A stretch of 64,000 nucleotides of DNA from Heterotrichella gracilis (GCA_032358255.1 JAULBX010000002.1:186001-250000), one strand, 5' to 3'; positions 33,300 to 42,838 are shown, numbered from the stretch's first letter. The notes: generated by a model from the letters alone, not told the origin. Numbers and translations are program-made.

Positions 33300-34997
33300 A
33301 TGATAAAAAAAATGTTCAACAAATATTGCTTGTCTTTTGTCTTTTGCCTTGCGTCTTTTATCTTTTTTGGACAAACAAAATCTACGGTTATTCAAAATAT
33401 TGAAGGCAAACAATATTACATCCACAAAATAGAAAAAGGGCAAAGTTTATATTCTATTACAAAATTGTATAATGTTACGTTAGATGAACTTTACGCTAAC
33501 AACCCCGAATTAAAGAATGGTGTAAAAGCCAACCAGGAAATAAAAATTCCAAACGGATACGCGTCGGTTAAACCCATTGCTACCGCAACAGTAAATACAA
33601 ATACAGCTGTTACCGGCCAGATAGATACTTCTAAATATTTTACTTACAAAATTTCAAAAGGTGAAACCATTTATTCAATTACCAAAAAATTTAATCTTAC
33701 GGAGGCGCAACTCAACGCTTATAATCCGGGTTTAGCTCAACAAGTATTAAAGGACGGGCAGTTAATAGCTATCAGCGAAAAAAATAAACGCAAACAAGGT
33801 AAAGAGATCATCAATACAACCTCGTCAAACACAGCGCCAATAACTATCGACACATCAAGATCTAAAGTTGTAACAAAGTCAATAAAACCCAGTTACAATA
33901 TTGCTTTAGTGCTTCCGTTTAAACTTGACCAAACTTTAGCATTAGACGTAAATAACCTGGCGAAGAACAAAGCAAATTTCCCTTTAGTATCTTCGTATGC
34001 AATTGATTTCTATTTAGGTTTTAAAAGTGCCATCGATTCCCTATCCACCAAAGGTTTTGAAATTAATTTAGAGTTATATGATGAAGACGATAAAGATTCG
34101 TTAAAACATACCCAATTACTAAACGATCTTAAAACCAAACAAATTGATTTTATTTTCGGTCCACTTTATGCAAACGGTTTTAAATCTATTGCTCAGAAAG
34201 CAAAAGAATTAAGCATACCAATTATTACACCAATAACACAACAAAATAAAATGTTGTTTAATAACGTGTATGCCTCAAAAACAAATCCTTCGCAGTTTAC
34301 TTTATTAGAAAGTCTTGCAGATTATTGTATAGATTCTTTAGTTAACAATAACGCTAAAATATTTTTAGTATCCTCTTTTCAAAAAGATGCAAAAGAAATT
34401 GCCTATGTAAATGCTTTTAAAAAATACTATAACGAAAAACAAAAATTACTTGGCAAACCCGCTAAAGATACTGTTACTGTTGTAAAAGGGCTTGCAGATA
34501 TTAAGAATGCATACTCGTCAGTGTCAAAGAATATTATTATCAGCTTAAGCACCAATCAGGTTTTTATTGCTGATTTTACAACGCAGCTGGCCATTTTTTC
34601 TGAAAAGAAAGATGTTGTTCTATGTGGCTGGCAAAATACAACCATGATAGATAATATTGACCAGGAGTATTTAAATCTTTTGCATTTTACGTTTCCGCAT
34701 CAATACAATGTAAGCAACACAAAAGCATACTCTGCTTTAATTGATACTTATAAAATCCTACAGGATTCGTACCCAACAGAATTTTATTTTATTGGTAACG
34801 ACATTGCTAATTACTATTTAAAGAATTTAAAAGAATGGGGGCCAAATTTTGTTTTTAACCTCAACAACCTTTCCGCCGAAACAAATTACATGCGTTTTAA
34901 ATTTTACAGACCTGATAACTCTACTGGTTTTGATAACCGTGGCGTTTACATTTTTAAATACAACAACTACCAGTTGCAGAAAACAGGATGGAAATAA
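33300..34997 (+). CDS. LysM-repeat protein fused to a periplasmic receptor-like domain
   Basis: A 565-residue exported protein (signal to about FGQ25). Two LysM repeats lie at about 38-82 and 112-157 (QSLYSITKLYNVTLDELYANNP and TIYSITKKFNLTEAQLNAYNP), separated by a Thr/Ala linker; LysM binds peptidoglycan. The C-terminal 370 residues (about 198 on) resemble a branched-chain-amino-acid-type binding fold: NIALVLPFKL, YLGFKSAIDSL, FIFGPLYANGFKSIA and IPIITPITQQNK. No transport genes are near, so it is more likely a wall-associated sensor or assembly factor. It overlaps hemF by 10 bases. Confidence 0.82.
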   Translation: MIKKMFNKYCLSFVFCLASFIFFGQTKSTVIQNIEGKQYYIHKIEKGQSLYSITKLYNVTLDELYANNPELKNGVKANQEIKIPNGYASVKPIATATVNTNTAVTGQIDTSKYFTYKISKGETIYSITKKFNLTEAQLNAYNPGLAQQVLKDGQLIAISEKNKRKQGKEIINTTSSNTAPITIDTSRSKVVTKSIKPSYNIALVLPFKLDQTLALDVNNLAKNKANFPLVSSYAIDFYLGFKSAIDSLSTKGFEINLELYDEDDKDSLKHTQLLNDLKTKQIDFIFGPLYANGFKSIAQKAKELSIPIITPITQQNKMLFNNVYASKTNPSQFTLLESLADYCIDSLVNNNAKIFLVSSFQKDAKEIAYVNAFKKYYNEKQKLLGKPAKDTVTVVKGLADIKNAYSSVSKNIIISLSTNQVFIADFTTQLAIFSEKKDVVLCGWQNTTMIDNIDQEYLNLLHFTFPHQYNVSNTKAYSALIDTYKILQDSYPTEFYFIGNDIANYYLKNLKEWGPNFVFNLNNLSAETNYMRFKFYRPDNSTGFDNRGVYIFKYNNYQLQKTGWK

Positions 34998-35914
34998 ATA
35001 AAGAAACCATTACAGAATGGTTAAAGAATTTACAGGATTCCATTTGTAAGTCTTTAGAACAAGCCGATGGCCTTTCTAAATTTGAAGAAGAGAACTGGAC
35101 CCGCGAAGATGGCGGTGGTGGTAGAACCCGCATAATTAAAGAAGGAGCTGTTATTGAAAAAGGCGGTGTGCTTTTTAGTGCCGTTAGCGGCGACGCTCCC
35201 GATTTTTTATTTAAAGAACAGGAACATAGCAATGTTTCAGCATCACAAAAACCACAAGTAAAACCACAATTTTTTGCAACAGGTGTTTCTATTGTCATCC
35301 ATCCTAAAAACCCAATGGTACCAATTATTCACATGAACATTCGTTATTTTGAAATGGATAATGGTGTAAAATGGTTAGGAGGAGGGATTGATCTGACACC
35401 ACATTATATTTTTGAAGAGGATGCTAAATTTTTTCACACACAATTAAAAACTGTTTGCGATAAACATAACCCAAATTATTATTCAAAATTTAAGAAATGG
35501 GCCGATGATTATTTTTTCATAACCCACCGAAAAGAAACCCGCGGCATTGGCGGCATATTTTTTGACAGGCTAAATACCGAAGGTGACATGAGTTTTGAAA
35601 AGAACTTTGCTTTTTGGCAGGATGTTGGAAAGGCCTTTGCGCCAACTTATGTTGAATTAATTAATAGAAATAAAAATAAAACCTTTACCGAAAAAAATAA
35701 AGATTGGCAGTTATTGCGCCGTGGGCGCTACGTGGAATTCAATTTAGTTTACGATAAAGGCACGAAATTTGGTTTGGAAACAAATGGGCGTGTAGAGTCT
35801 ATTTTAATGAGTCTGCCAAAAACTGCCGGTTGGGAATACGATTTTAAAGCGGCAAAAAAATCGGAAGAAGAAAAAACTTTAAGTTTATTAAAGAAAGATA
35901 TTAACTGGGTTTAA
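34988..35914 (+). CDS. hemF: Oxygen-dependent coproporphyrinogen-III oxidase
   Basis: A 308-residue HemF. It decarboxylates two propionates of coproporphyrinogen III to protoporphyrinogen IX using O2. It has ENWTREDGGGGRTRII, SIVIHPKNPMVPIIHMNIRYFE, GGGIDLTPHYIFEED, KETRGIGGIFFD and LRRGRYVEFNLVYDKGTKFGL, all family signatures. Its ATG lies inside the LysM gene (10-base overlap). The stop overlaps the convergent kinase stop by four bases. Use of HemF shows that the organism makes haem in the presence of oxygen. Confidence 0.97.
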   Translation: MEINKETITEWLKNLQDSICKSLEQADGLSKFEEENWTREDGGGGRTRIIKEGAVIEKGGVLFSAVSGDAPDFLFKEQEHSNVSASQKPQVKPQFFATGVSIVIHPKNPMVPIIHMNIRYFEMDNGVKWLGGGIDLTPHYIFEEDAKFFHTQLKTVCDKHNPNYYSKFKKWADDYFFITHRKETRGIGGIFFDRLNTEGDMSFEKNFAFWQDVGKAFAPTYVELINRNKNKTFTEKNKDWQLLRRGRYVEFNLVYDKGTKFGLETNGRVESILMSLPKTAGWEYDFKAAKKSEEEKTLSLLKKDINWV

Positions 35915-37833
35915 GAACGCCAGATAGAATCATCGCTGATCACAATTTTTACTTTAGTGTATTCGCCTTTTTTTATCTCAAAATCCAGTTTACCGTTTAT
36001 ATCTAATGCACGCTGAGTGATGTTATTTAAGCCATAGCCTCTTTCAACAATATTCACATCAAAACCAGAGCCATCATCCTGTAAAGTAATTTCACGATCA
36101 TTATTAGAAAAATTCTCAATATAAAAATTCTTCGCATCAGAATGTTTAGAGGCGTTATTGATCACCTCCTGCACTATCCTGAACAAGTTTAAAGTACTTT
36201 CTGGGCGTAAATTCAAATCGCTGTTAGCATTTTTAAAATGCACAGTAACGTTCTTATGTTTAAAGGTCCTGTCTGCAAACTCTTTTATTTTAATACCAAA
36301 CTGCACCATCGATATTTTTTCCTCACTCACGGTCCAAATAGTGTCGCGCATTAAGGCAGAAGCTTTCCTTACCTGATCCGATATATTTTCTAGATCCTGT
36401 TTATCTTTTTCCTTTTCGATGCCGTGCGCTTTAATATCAATAGAAGAACTGATGATGGTTAATTCCGCACCCATATTATCATGCAGGTCCTTAGATATCC
36501 GTGATCTTTCTTTCTGAATATTTTTCTGGAATGCTATTTCTGATCGTTTACGTTTAATATTATTGCGCTGGATAATAAAAAGAACAAGTAAAAATAATAC
36601 AGCGAATGCAGAAATAAGAATGATTAAAAATGTATTTTGTTTATTGATACTTAACTCATTTTCTGCAATGGTGTTCTTTTGAATAAGAATAGTATTTTCC
36701 TTTTGCTGAACCTGGTATTCCGTCTGAAGCTTTCCAAGTTTATCTTGCGTTTCGATATTATAAATACTATCATTTACTACCTGGTACAACTCAAAATAAT
36801 TAATGGCCTCTTTATAATTTTGTTTGTTATACTCCAATTTGTATAAGGCCCCGTAAGCTTTTTTTTGCCACAAAAGACTTCCAATTTCTTTTGATTGTTT
36901 TAAACCCAACTTTAGAAATTCTTCCGCCTCTTTGAATTTTTTAAGATCAACATAACATAGACCAATATTTGTGTTGATAATGGACATGCCAGCTATAGAA
37001 CCAATGCGGTCATATATTTCTTTGGCTTTTAAATAATACTCTAATCCTTTTTCGGTATTACCCAACCGTCTTTGAGAAACACCCAGCGATTGATAGATCT
37101 GCGAGATATATTCTTCACGACAATACTTTTGGCAAATGGGAATCATTTCGGTAAAAATTGCAACAGCTCCTTTTACATCTCCTTGCTGTTGAATGGCAAT
37201 AGCATAATTGGTTTTAGCTGTAACGTATCCTTCGTAATCTTTTAATTTATATGCACCGTCAGCGGCAGCGGCATACATTTTTTTCGCTTCCTCAAACTGA
37301 TTGTTGCGTTCGTAAATACTTCCGATATTATTTTGTAATTGTAACACTTCACGGTCTGCCTCTGCTTTTTTTAATAACTCCAACGCTTTTAGGTTTTTTT
37401 CGAGACTAACATCATAATTCCCTTTTTCATAATAGCCAAGTGCAGTTTTACTCATACTTGCACCTGCATCGCGCCACTTTTGTTTTGCAAGACGTATTTT
37501 GTAGGCCTGTTCAGAAAGAATGATACAGCTATCAAAATTGCCTTTATAATAATAACTTAAAGACAATTCATTCATACACATTGCTATCAATAAAGAATCG
37601 CCACCGATTTCTTTTGCAAGAGCAAGCGCCTGGTTACCGTAATTAATAGATACATCAACATTGGAAGAAGAAGTGTAATAACAAAGATCGTCAAGCGCCT
37701 GCACTTTTTCTTTACCCGAAAGAGAGGGTAATTTTTTAACAATAGAATCTACGTTTTGTGAAAAACATGAAAAGCTAAAGAATAATACTATTCCTATTAA
37801 AAAGCTAAGTGAATGTGAGGCTTGTTTTTCCAA
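35911..37833 (-). CDS. TPR-containing sensor histidine kinase (HisKA_3 type)
   Basis: A 640-residue membrane kinase. A signal-like N-terminus is followed by about six TPR repeats (residues 60-360), one membrane segment (about 396-418: FLIILISAFAVLFLLVLFII), a coiled linker, and a HisKA_3 domain with RISKDLHDNMGAELTIIS, where the His is the phosphorylation site. The ATPase domain has NASKHSDAKN, DDGSGFD and GYGLNNI. The start is TTG 37833, as no ATG lies before the signal. It pairs with the response regulator 22 bases upstream (37856-38503). Confidence 0.92.
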   Translation of the reverse strand: MEKQASHSLSFLIGIVLFFSFSCFSQNVDSIVKKLPSLSGKEKVQALDDLCYYTSSSNVDVSINYGNQALALAKEIGGDSLLIAMCMNELSLSYYYKGNFDSCIILSEQAYKIRLAKQKWRDAGASMSKTALGYYEKGNYDVSLEKNLKALELLKKAEADREVLQLQNNIGSIYERNNQFEEAKKMYAAAADGAYKLKDYEGYVTAKTNYAIAIQQQGDVKGAVAIFTEMIPICQKYCREEYISQIYQSLGVSQRRLGNTEKGLEYYLKAKEIYDRIGSIAGMSIINTNIGLCYVDLKKFKEAEEFLKLGLKQSKEIGSLLWQKKAYGALYKLEYNKQNYKEAINYFELYQVVNDSIYNIETQDKLGKLQTEYQVQQKENTILIQKNTIAENELSINKQNTFLIILISAFAVLFLLVLFIIQRNNIKRKRSEIAFQKNIQKERSRISKDLHDNMGAELTIISSSIDIKAHGIEKEKDKQDLENISDQVRKASALMRDTIWTVSEEKISMVQFGIKIKEFADRTFKHKNVTVHFKNANSDLNLRPESTLNLFRIVQEVINNASKHSDAKNFYIENFSNNDREITLQDDGSGFDVNIVERGYGLNNITQRALDINGKLDFEIKKGEYTKVKIVISDDSIWRS

Positions 37834-37855
37834 AAAATAAATATGTTAGGGTCAG

Positions 37856-38503
37856 TCAGAGCAAACCATCCTTTTGTGCTTTGTTTACGGCTTCTAATTT
37901 ACTATGAACATTTAATTTTTTATAGATATTTTCAAGATGTTTTCTAACAGTGCCATAACTTATACCGGTGCTGTCTGCAACCTGTTCGTAGCTCATCCCC
38001 TTTGCTATCAGTTCAAGCATTTCTATTTCACGTTTGGTAAGATTACTTTCAGGATTAATGGCTTGTTTTACTTTTATAGTTGCATTTTTTATAAGATTTA
38101 AAGATTTTAAAGCAATGCTGGCACTCATAGCACTACCTCCTTCCATGGTCTCAAAAATAGCGCGGTGTATCTTCTCCGGTTTTTCATCTTTTAATAAATA
38201 TCCTTTAGCGCCTGCACAAATTGCTTTAAATAAATTTGTTTCGTCATCAAAAACTGTACACATTAATATTTTTGTATCCGCATATTTTGCCAGGATCTTT
38301 TCTGTTGCTTCAATGCCATCCATATCAGGCATTTCAATATCCATTATAATAACATCCACCTCCAGTCCCTGCATCATAGCATGAAGTGCTTCTTTACCGG
38401 TACTGAATTCTTTAACCACCTTCATATCCTTTGACAATTGAATTTTGCTTACGATGGTGGATCGTACCGTTTTTATATCATCTACTACTGCTATCTTTAT
38501 CAT
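37856..38503 (-). CDS. LuxR-type (NarL-family) response regulator
   Basis: A 215-residue regulator. The receiver domain has acidic Asp8-Asp9, phospho-acceptor Asp55 in VIIMDIEMPD, Thr in LMCTVFDDE and Lys in GYLLKDEKPE. The C-terminal GerE helix-turn-helix has LTKREIEMLELIAKGMSYEQVADSTGISYGTV. It is the natural partner of the kinase encoded next to it. Repeats at 41022-41054 upstream of the same probable operon are candidate binding sites. Confidence 0.95.
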   Translation of the reverse strand: MIKIAVVDDIKTVRSTIVSKIQLSKDMKVVKEFSTGKEALHAMMQGLEVDVIIMDIEMPDMDGIEATEKILAKYADTKILMCTVFDDETNLFKAICAGAKGYLLKDEKPEKIHRAIFETMEGGSAMSASIALKSLNLIKNATIKVKQAINPESNLTKREIEMLELIAKGMSYEQVADSTGISYGTVRKHLENIYKKLNVHSKLEAVNKAQKDGLL

Positions 38504-38541
38504 AATACTTTTTGAAATTAATAAATTTATTCTAAAAGCGG

Positions 38542-40047
38542 CTACTTTTTATTTATGGTAAATTCTACACGCCTGTTTAAAGCTTTTCCTTCTTCGTTAC
38601 TGTTATCTGCAACTGGTTTTGCCTTTCCAAAACCATCGCTGGTTAACCGGGCAGCAACAATATTTTTGCCTGTTAAATAAGTTACAACAGCCGCTGCCCT
38701 TTCTTTACTTAATTTGTTGTTATACTCGTCGTTACCAACATTATCGGTATGGCCGGCAATAAATATCTCCATAGAAGGATTATCTGTGAGTAATTTTGCA
38801 AGATTATCTAATTCAAAAAACGACTCTTGTTTTAAAACAGATTTAGCTGTTTCGAAAAAGATGTTATTGATACGGATAACCTGCCCTGTTTCTATTGGTG
38901 ATAATAAAAGATTCTTCGAAATTTCTTTATAACTTGAAACTGCTGAAAGATCAAGGTTTTCAGTAACCGAATAATAACCTTGAGCCGTTGCTTTGAAAGA
39001 ATAATTTCTTCCATAAGGTAAAATAATTGTGAACTCGCCTGTTTTAGGATTTGAACTTGCTATACCTAATTCTGTTCCGGTTGCGAGATCAAAATAATTT
39101 ATCGCTGTACCAATTGGCTCATTCGTTTTTGAATTCAAAACCTTTCCCGTAATAAGTACAACCGGATTTGGCTTTTGTTCTTCCTTCGCTTTTATTTTTA
39201 CAAGATCGCCATTACGTATCATATAAAAATAATCTCCCGATGCGGGAATTGTAAAATAGGCATCCCAGGCACTGCTGTTTATTTGTGGCCCCAAATTTAC
39301 AGGCTCCGTCCAATTTTGCCAGGTATCATCCAAACGTTTGCTCATGTAAATATCAGCGCTTCCGTAACCTCCAGGCCTGTCGCTGCTAAAATAAAGGGTT
39401 ACATTATCGGCAGCCAAAAAAGGCGTTCCTTCGTCATGGCCGGAATTTATTTTTGGTCCAAGTTTTAATGGCTTGCTCCAGTCACCATCTTTAAGTATAG
39501 ACACGTATAAACTATGAATATCTTTTCCTTCTTCTTCGCCAAACGACATTACTAAAATATTGTTAGAAGCAGAAATACAATTAGAAATGGTTTTGCTTTT
39601 TTGCATCTTCGAATATTTTGGAACGTCAAAACCTTTTGGGTCAGTCCATCCATCGGCTTTTAAATAACTTACCGAAAAACCATTTTTAAGATTTTCGCCT
39701 TTACTGTAATATCCTTTAATATAACGCGTGTTGCCATCTGATGATTGTCCAATTATACTATTGTAACGTGAGGTATTAAACGGAAACCCCAAATGTTGCG
39801 CCTTATCCCAATTTCCGTTACCAGAATATTTTGCAAACCAAATATCCTGATTTGGGGTTTGTGGCGAAAGTGTATTTTGAGGATCGTCCCCTCTTACAAA
39901 GAACAATTTTTTTCCATCCGGCGTAATGTATGGAGCCAGTTCGTATAAACTACTGTTTACATTTGAACCAAGACTTACTACCTCGTAACCTGTTTGCGAG
40001 AAAAGTTTCGTAAATATTAAAGCACAAATAATACCTATTTTTTTCAT
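38542..40047 (-). CDS. PD40-OmpA protein
   Basis: A 501-residue exported protein. It has a signal (IICALIFTKLFSQ), PD40/WD40-like propeller repeats (ITPDGKKLFFVRG, LAADNVTLYFSSDRPGGYGSADIYM), a carboxypeptidase-regulatory-like domain (VVLITGKVLNSKTNEPIG) and a C-terminal OmpA domain with IFIAGHTDNVGNDEYNNKLSKERAAA. It shares all but the N-terminal lectin-like part with the gene at 26371. It is 38 bases upstream of the response regulator on the same strand. Confidence 0.93.
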   Translation of the reverse strand: MKKIGIICALIFTKLFSQTGYEVVSLGSNVNSSLYELAPYITPDGKKLFFVRGDDPQNTLSPQTPNQDIWFAKYSGNGNWDKAQHLGFPFNTSRYNSIIGQSSDGNTRYIKGYYSKGENLKNGFSVSYLKADGWTDPKGFDVPKYSKMQKSKTISNCISASNNILVMSFGEEEGKDIHSLYVSILKDGDWSKPLKLGPKINSGHDEGTPFLAADNVTLYFSSDRPGGYGSADIYMSKRLDDTWQNWTEPVNLGPQINSSAWDAYFTIPASGDYFYMIRNGDLVKIKAKEEQKPNPVVLITGKVLNSKTNEPIGTAINYFDLATGTELGIASSNPKTGEFTIILPYGRNYSFKATAQGYYSVTENLDLSAVSSYKEISKNLLLSPIETGQVIRINNIFFETAKSVLKQESFFELDNLAKLLTDNPSMEIFIAGHTDNVGNDEYNNKLSKERAAAVVTYLTGKNIVAARLTSDGFGKAKPVADNSNEEGKALNRRVEFTINKK

Positions 40048-40058
40048 TGTTATAAAAG

Positions 40059-40973
40059 TTATTCGGTTGTACGTTTAATTGTTTGATCTTCTTCAGAACC
40101 CATAAATGCTTTAATACTGCGGCTGATAGGAATAGATAATGATCCTCCAAAATAAAGACCATCTACCATCCGGTAGCCAAGTTCCACTTCAGCAGTCATT
40201 GCTGTTTTATATTTTCTCTTCCTGTCTTTTCTTTGTAAAGTTGGTAATGCCTGCACCAATAATCTTCCGCCAATTGGTGAAGCATTTTTAATTCCTGAAG
40301 GTGCATTATTTATTGGGGTGATTAATGCATCAAAGCAAAATCTTAAGTGAGATACAACACCTTTCTCGCCGTACTTATCTGTCTGAATAAATAAACGGCG
40401 TGTGCTGCCAAAACAAATACCACCATAAGCGCCAAAAATGTAATAGTTAGACATAACGTCTGGTAAAATATCGCTTTCAATATTAACCATACTGCGGTTC
40501 AGGTATAATCCACCTCTCACAGCTTTATATTTCCATTTTGTTGAGGGTACATTAATAAATGTAGTTATTGTTATGGCTCTTCCATCACTGGTTGTGCCGC
40601 CGCTGGTTGATTTTAATATTACTTTATTAGTGCCCAGTTTGGTTCTTTGACCAAAAACAAAAAATCCACCTGCCTGGATGTTGACATGATTTTTAAGGGT
40701 ACTATTAGTGAATTTACCAAAAGTAAGCCAGCCATAGCGGAAGGTATAATCCACACCAAATTTTTGTTTGATCATACCGTGTCCCCAAACACCGATATTA
40801 AAACTTGAGCCCTCAATATTAGAGATGCTAAAATCCATTTGTGCCAAATCGATATTACAAGAGAAGTTATTTACTTTCCTTGGCTCGTCGGCAATGATCT
40901 TGTATTGTACTTGTTCTTGCGAAAAAGAATGATTTACTAAAAGTGCTAAAAGAAGGATCTTTACTGTTTTCAT
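40059..40973 (-). CDS. Exported hypothetical protein, probably outer-membrane
   Basis: A 304-residue protein with a signal peptide (MKTVKILLLALLVNHSFSQ). The mature part has many alternating hydrophobic strands with Gly and aromatic residues (GVWGHGMIKQKFGVDYTFRYGWLTFG, AVRGGLYLNRSMVNI, IFGAYGGICFG, LGYRMVDGLYFGGSLSIP), which resembles a small beta-barrel. It starts the probable envelope operon with the PD40-OmpA gene and two-component genes downstream, 11 bases from the next. It could be an interaction partner of the OmpA protein. I do not recognise a family. Confidence 0.7.
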   Translation of the reverse strand: MKTVKILLLALLVNHSFSQEQVQYKIIADEPRKVNNFSCNIDLAQMDFSISNIEGSSFNIGVWGHGMIKQKFGVDYTFRYGWLTFGKFTNSTLKNHVNIQAGGFFVFGQRTKLGTNKVILKSTSGGTTSDGRAITITTFINVPSTKWKYKAVRGGLYLNRSMVNIESDILPDVMSNYYIFGAYGGICFGSTRRLFIQTDKYGEKGVVSHLRFCFDALITPINNAPSGIKNASPIGGRLLVQALPTLQRKDRKRKYKTAMTAEVELGYRMVDGLYFGGSLSIPISRSIKAFMGSEEDQTIKRTTE

Positions 40974-40994
40974 GATGCTGTTTTTTTGTTTTTA

Positions 40995-41054
40995 CAAACA
41001 TACAGCGGATGGGAATTGTGTGAAATACGCAGAAATACGTAGTGCTTATACGTA
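40995..41054 (-). promoter_or_regulatory. Promoter and repeat-rich region of the two-component/OmpA operon
   Basis: TATGTTTG (minus, 40995-41002) and TTT (41023-41025) are 20 bases apart, a weak but fair promoter. Just upstream are GAAATACG at 41022-41029 and 41032-41039 (10-base period) and TACGTA at 41036-41041 and 41049-41054 (13-base period). These overlap the -33 region and may be the response-regulator site. Confidence 0.5.
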
Positions 41055-41057
41055 CAT

Positions 41058-41324
41058 TTAGTGACGGTGCTTCATGATCACAAAAAGCATAAAGAGAACA
41101 GGCACAGAACTTAACACCATGCCTATATAACCTTTAGGATATTTTTCTTCGTCGTAATAATATTTTGTATTTAAAAAGATATTTATACCCGAAATAATAA
41201 AGCCTAAAAAGCCTAAAAGGATTCCGTAAAAAGAGAACTGGATCCTATAAATGGATAATGCTGCAAGCGCTCCTATAACAAGTGCCAAATATCCTAAGAT
41301 CTTATAAACGAGGCGATGACTCAT
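41058..41324 (-). CDS. Small membrane protein
   Basis: An 88-residue protein with three hydrophobic segments: VYKILGYLALVIGALAALSIY, FYGILLGFLGFIISGINIF and GYIGMVLSSVPVLFMLFVIM. A basic/polar loop (LNTKYYYDEEKYPK) joins the second and third. It starts three bases after the helicase stop. I do not recognise a family; similar small membrane proteins are common in Bacteroidota. Confidence 0.7.
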   Translation of the reverse strand: MSHRLVYKILGYLALVIGALAALSIYRIQFSFYGILLGFLGFIISGINIFLNTKYYYDEEKYPKGYIGMVLSSVPVLFMLFVIMKHRH

Positions 41325-41326
41325 TC

Positions 41327-42838
41327 TTATTCGGCGTAATAGGTCATTAAACGCCTGCGTAATTTACTGGCATAGGTCTGGCATTGCCAGTCGGTATGAT
41401 TATTGGTAGAGTTAATACACTTACCATATTGGCGCACACGGTATTTCATTTCTTCTCCCAACAAATTAAAAAGTTCTAATGCTTCATCAAAATCTGCAGC
41501 ATTATCTTTAATACGCGCAAAGTGATCTTCTAAACTTTGATCAAGAACAGTTTGTGGTTTATGGCCTTTACGTAAGGCCATGGTATAACGGTCTTTTACA
41601 ATAAAAGCTTCGGCACTTGAATTTAAGAAACGCTCCTTAATTTCAGGAGGCATATCATAATCATTCTCTAACTCATAATTCCACTCGTCTTTATACCTGT
41701 GTTCGAGATATAAATGTGGCGCAGCAAAAACGTGTTTCCAATCTATTGGATATTGCCATAAATTAAAACGTCGTGAATTATTTCCAAGATCAATGATCTT
41801 AAATGTTTTCTTAGTTGGAAGTATACGACTTCCGCGGCCTATCATCTGGTGATAAAGCGTTAATGATTTTGTAGCACGATTTAAAATAATGGTTTCTACT
41901 TCGGGCTCATCAAAACCGGTGGTTAAAATACTTACTGAAGTTAAAACGCCATCTTTTGTATTGCGAAACCACTCTAATGTTTCTGCGCGGTCTTTATCAC
42001 TGAATGTACTATCTAAGTGACGAACAGGATAACCTTTCTTTTTAAAAGTTTCGTAAACAGCACGACTGGTTAAGATACCGGCATTAAAAATTAATGTTTT
42101 TGTGCCCTTGCCCATTTCTTCATAAGCCTCAATTAGCTTACTTTGCATGATGGCCTGGGTATACAATACTTCGTGAGAGCCAACGGTAAACTCACCATTA
42201 TTACCTACACGTAAAGAACTTAAATTAACATCGTAAGAATAAGTTTGGCCTTCACATAAAAATCCTTGTTCAATTAAGTTTGAAATACTTTCTCCAACAA
42301 TTAAAGCAGAATAGGTTTGATATAGCGGTAATTTTTTATTGGAGCTTAAAGGTGTTGCTGTTACACCTAAAATATTAACGTCGTTAAAATAATGGAAGAT
42401 CTTACGGAATGAATTGTTATGCGCCTCATCTACAATAACCAAACCAATATCTTCTAAAAATTGATCATTCTCTTGTAAACGGTTATTTAATGTTTCCACA
42501 AGGGCAGTAAAACTCTGATATTCGCTTTGGTGCGGTAATTGTTTTACTTCGCTATTAATTACTTTATTGCTAATTCCAACTTCCGCTAAAACATCAGAGG
42601 TTTGTTTTCCTAACTCAATACGATGTGTTAAGATCAATACCTTTCTTCCAAATTGCTGGATATAACGTTTTGCTATTTCACTAAAAATAATTGTTTTTCC
42701 ACCGCCTGTGGGTAACTGAAAAAGTAAGTTGGCATTAGGCGGCAACTCTACAAGGCGATTAAAAATATTGTTTACAGCCTGCTCCTGGTAGGGATACAAT
42801 TTACGGGGTTCTGCTGTTTCAATCTTATCTTCGTTCAT
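41327..42838 (-). CDS. DEAD/DEAH superfamily 2 helicase (RadD-like)
   Basis: A 503-residue SF2 ATPase from ATG 42838; the frame runs back to 42919 but MNEDKIET is the likely start. Motif Q-like YPYQEQAVNNI, Walker A FQLPTGGGKTIIFSE, LTHRIELGKQ, DEAH box VIVDEAHN, GVTATPLSS, then C-terminal motifs V/VI TTGFDEPEVETIILNRATKSLTLYHQMIGRGSR. This matches RadD (YejH) and type I restriction helicases without the endonuclease part. RadD acts in DNA repair. The C-terminal 130 residues have no Cys4 cluster as in E. coli RadD. Confidence 0.88.
   Translation of the reverse strand: MNEDKIETAEPRKLYPYQEQAVNNIFNRLVELPPNANLLFQLPTGGGKTIIFSEIAKRYIQQFGRKVLILTHRIELGKQTSDVLAEVGISNKVINSEVKQLPHQSEYQSFTALVETLNNRLQENDQFLEDIGLVIVDEAHNNSFRKIFHYFNDVNILGVTATPLSSNKKLPLYQTYSALIVGESISNLIEQGFLCEGQTYSYDVNLSSLRVGNNGEFTVGSHEVLYTQAIMQSKLIEAYEEMGKGTKTLIFNAGILTSRAVYETFKKKGYPVRHLDSTFSDKDRAETLEWFRNTKDGVLTSVSILTTGFDEPEVETIILNRATKSLTLYHQMIGRGSRILPTKKTFKIIDLGNNSRRFNLWQYPIDWKHVFAAPHLYLEHRYKDEWNYELENDYDMPPEIKERFLNSSAEAFIVKDRYTMALRKGHKPQTVLDQSLEDHFARIKDNAADFDEALELFNLLGEEMKYRVRQYGKCINSTNNHTDWQCQTYASKLRRRLMTYYAE

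Noticed and set aside
41327-42838. SF2 helicase as part of a restriction or defence system
   Set aside because: No methylase, nuclease or specificity gene is beside it; motifs fit a stand-alone RadD-like repair helicase.
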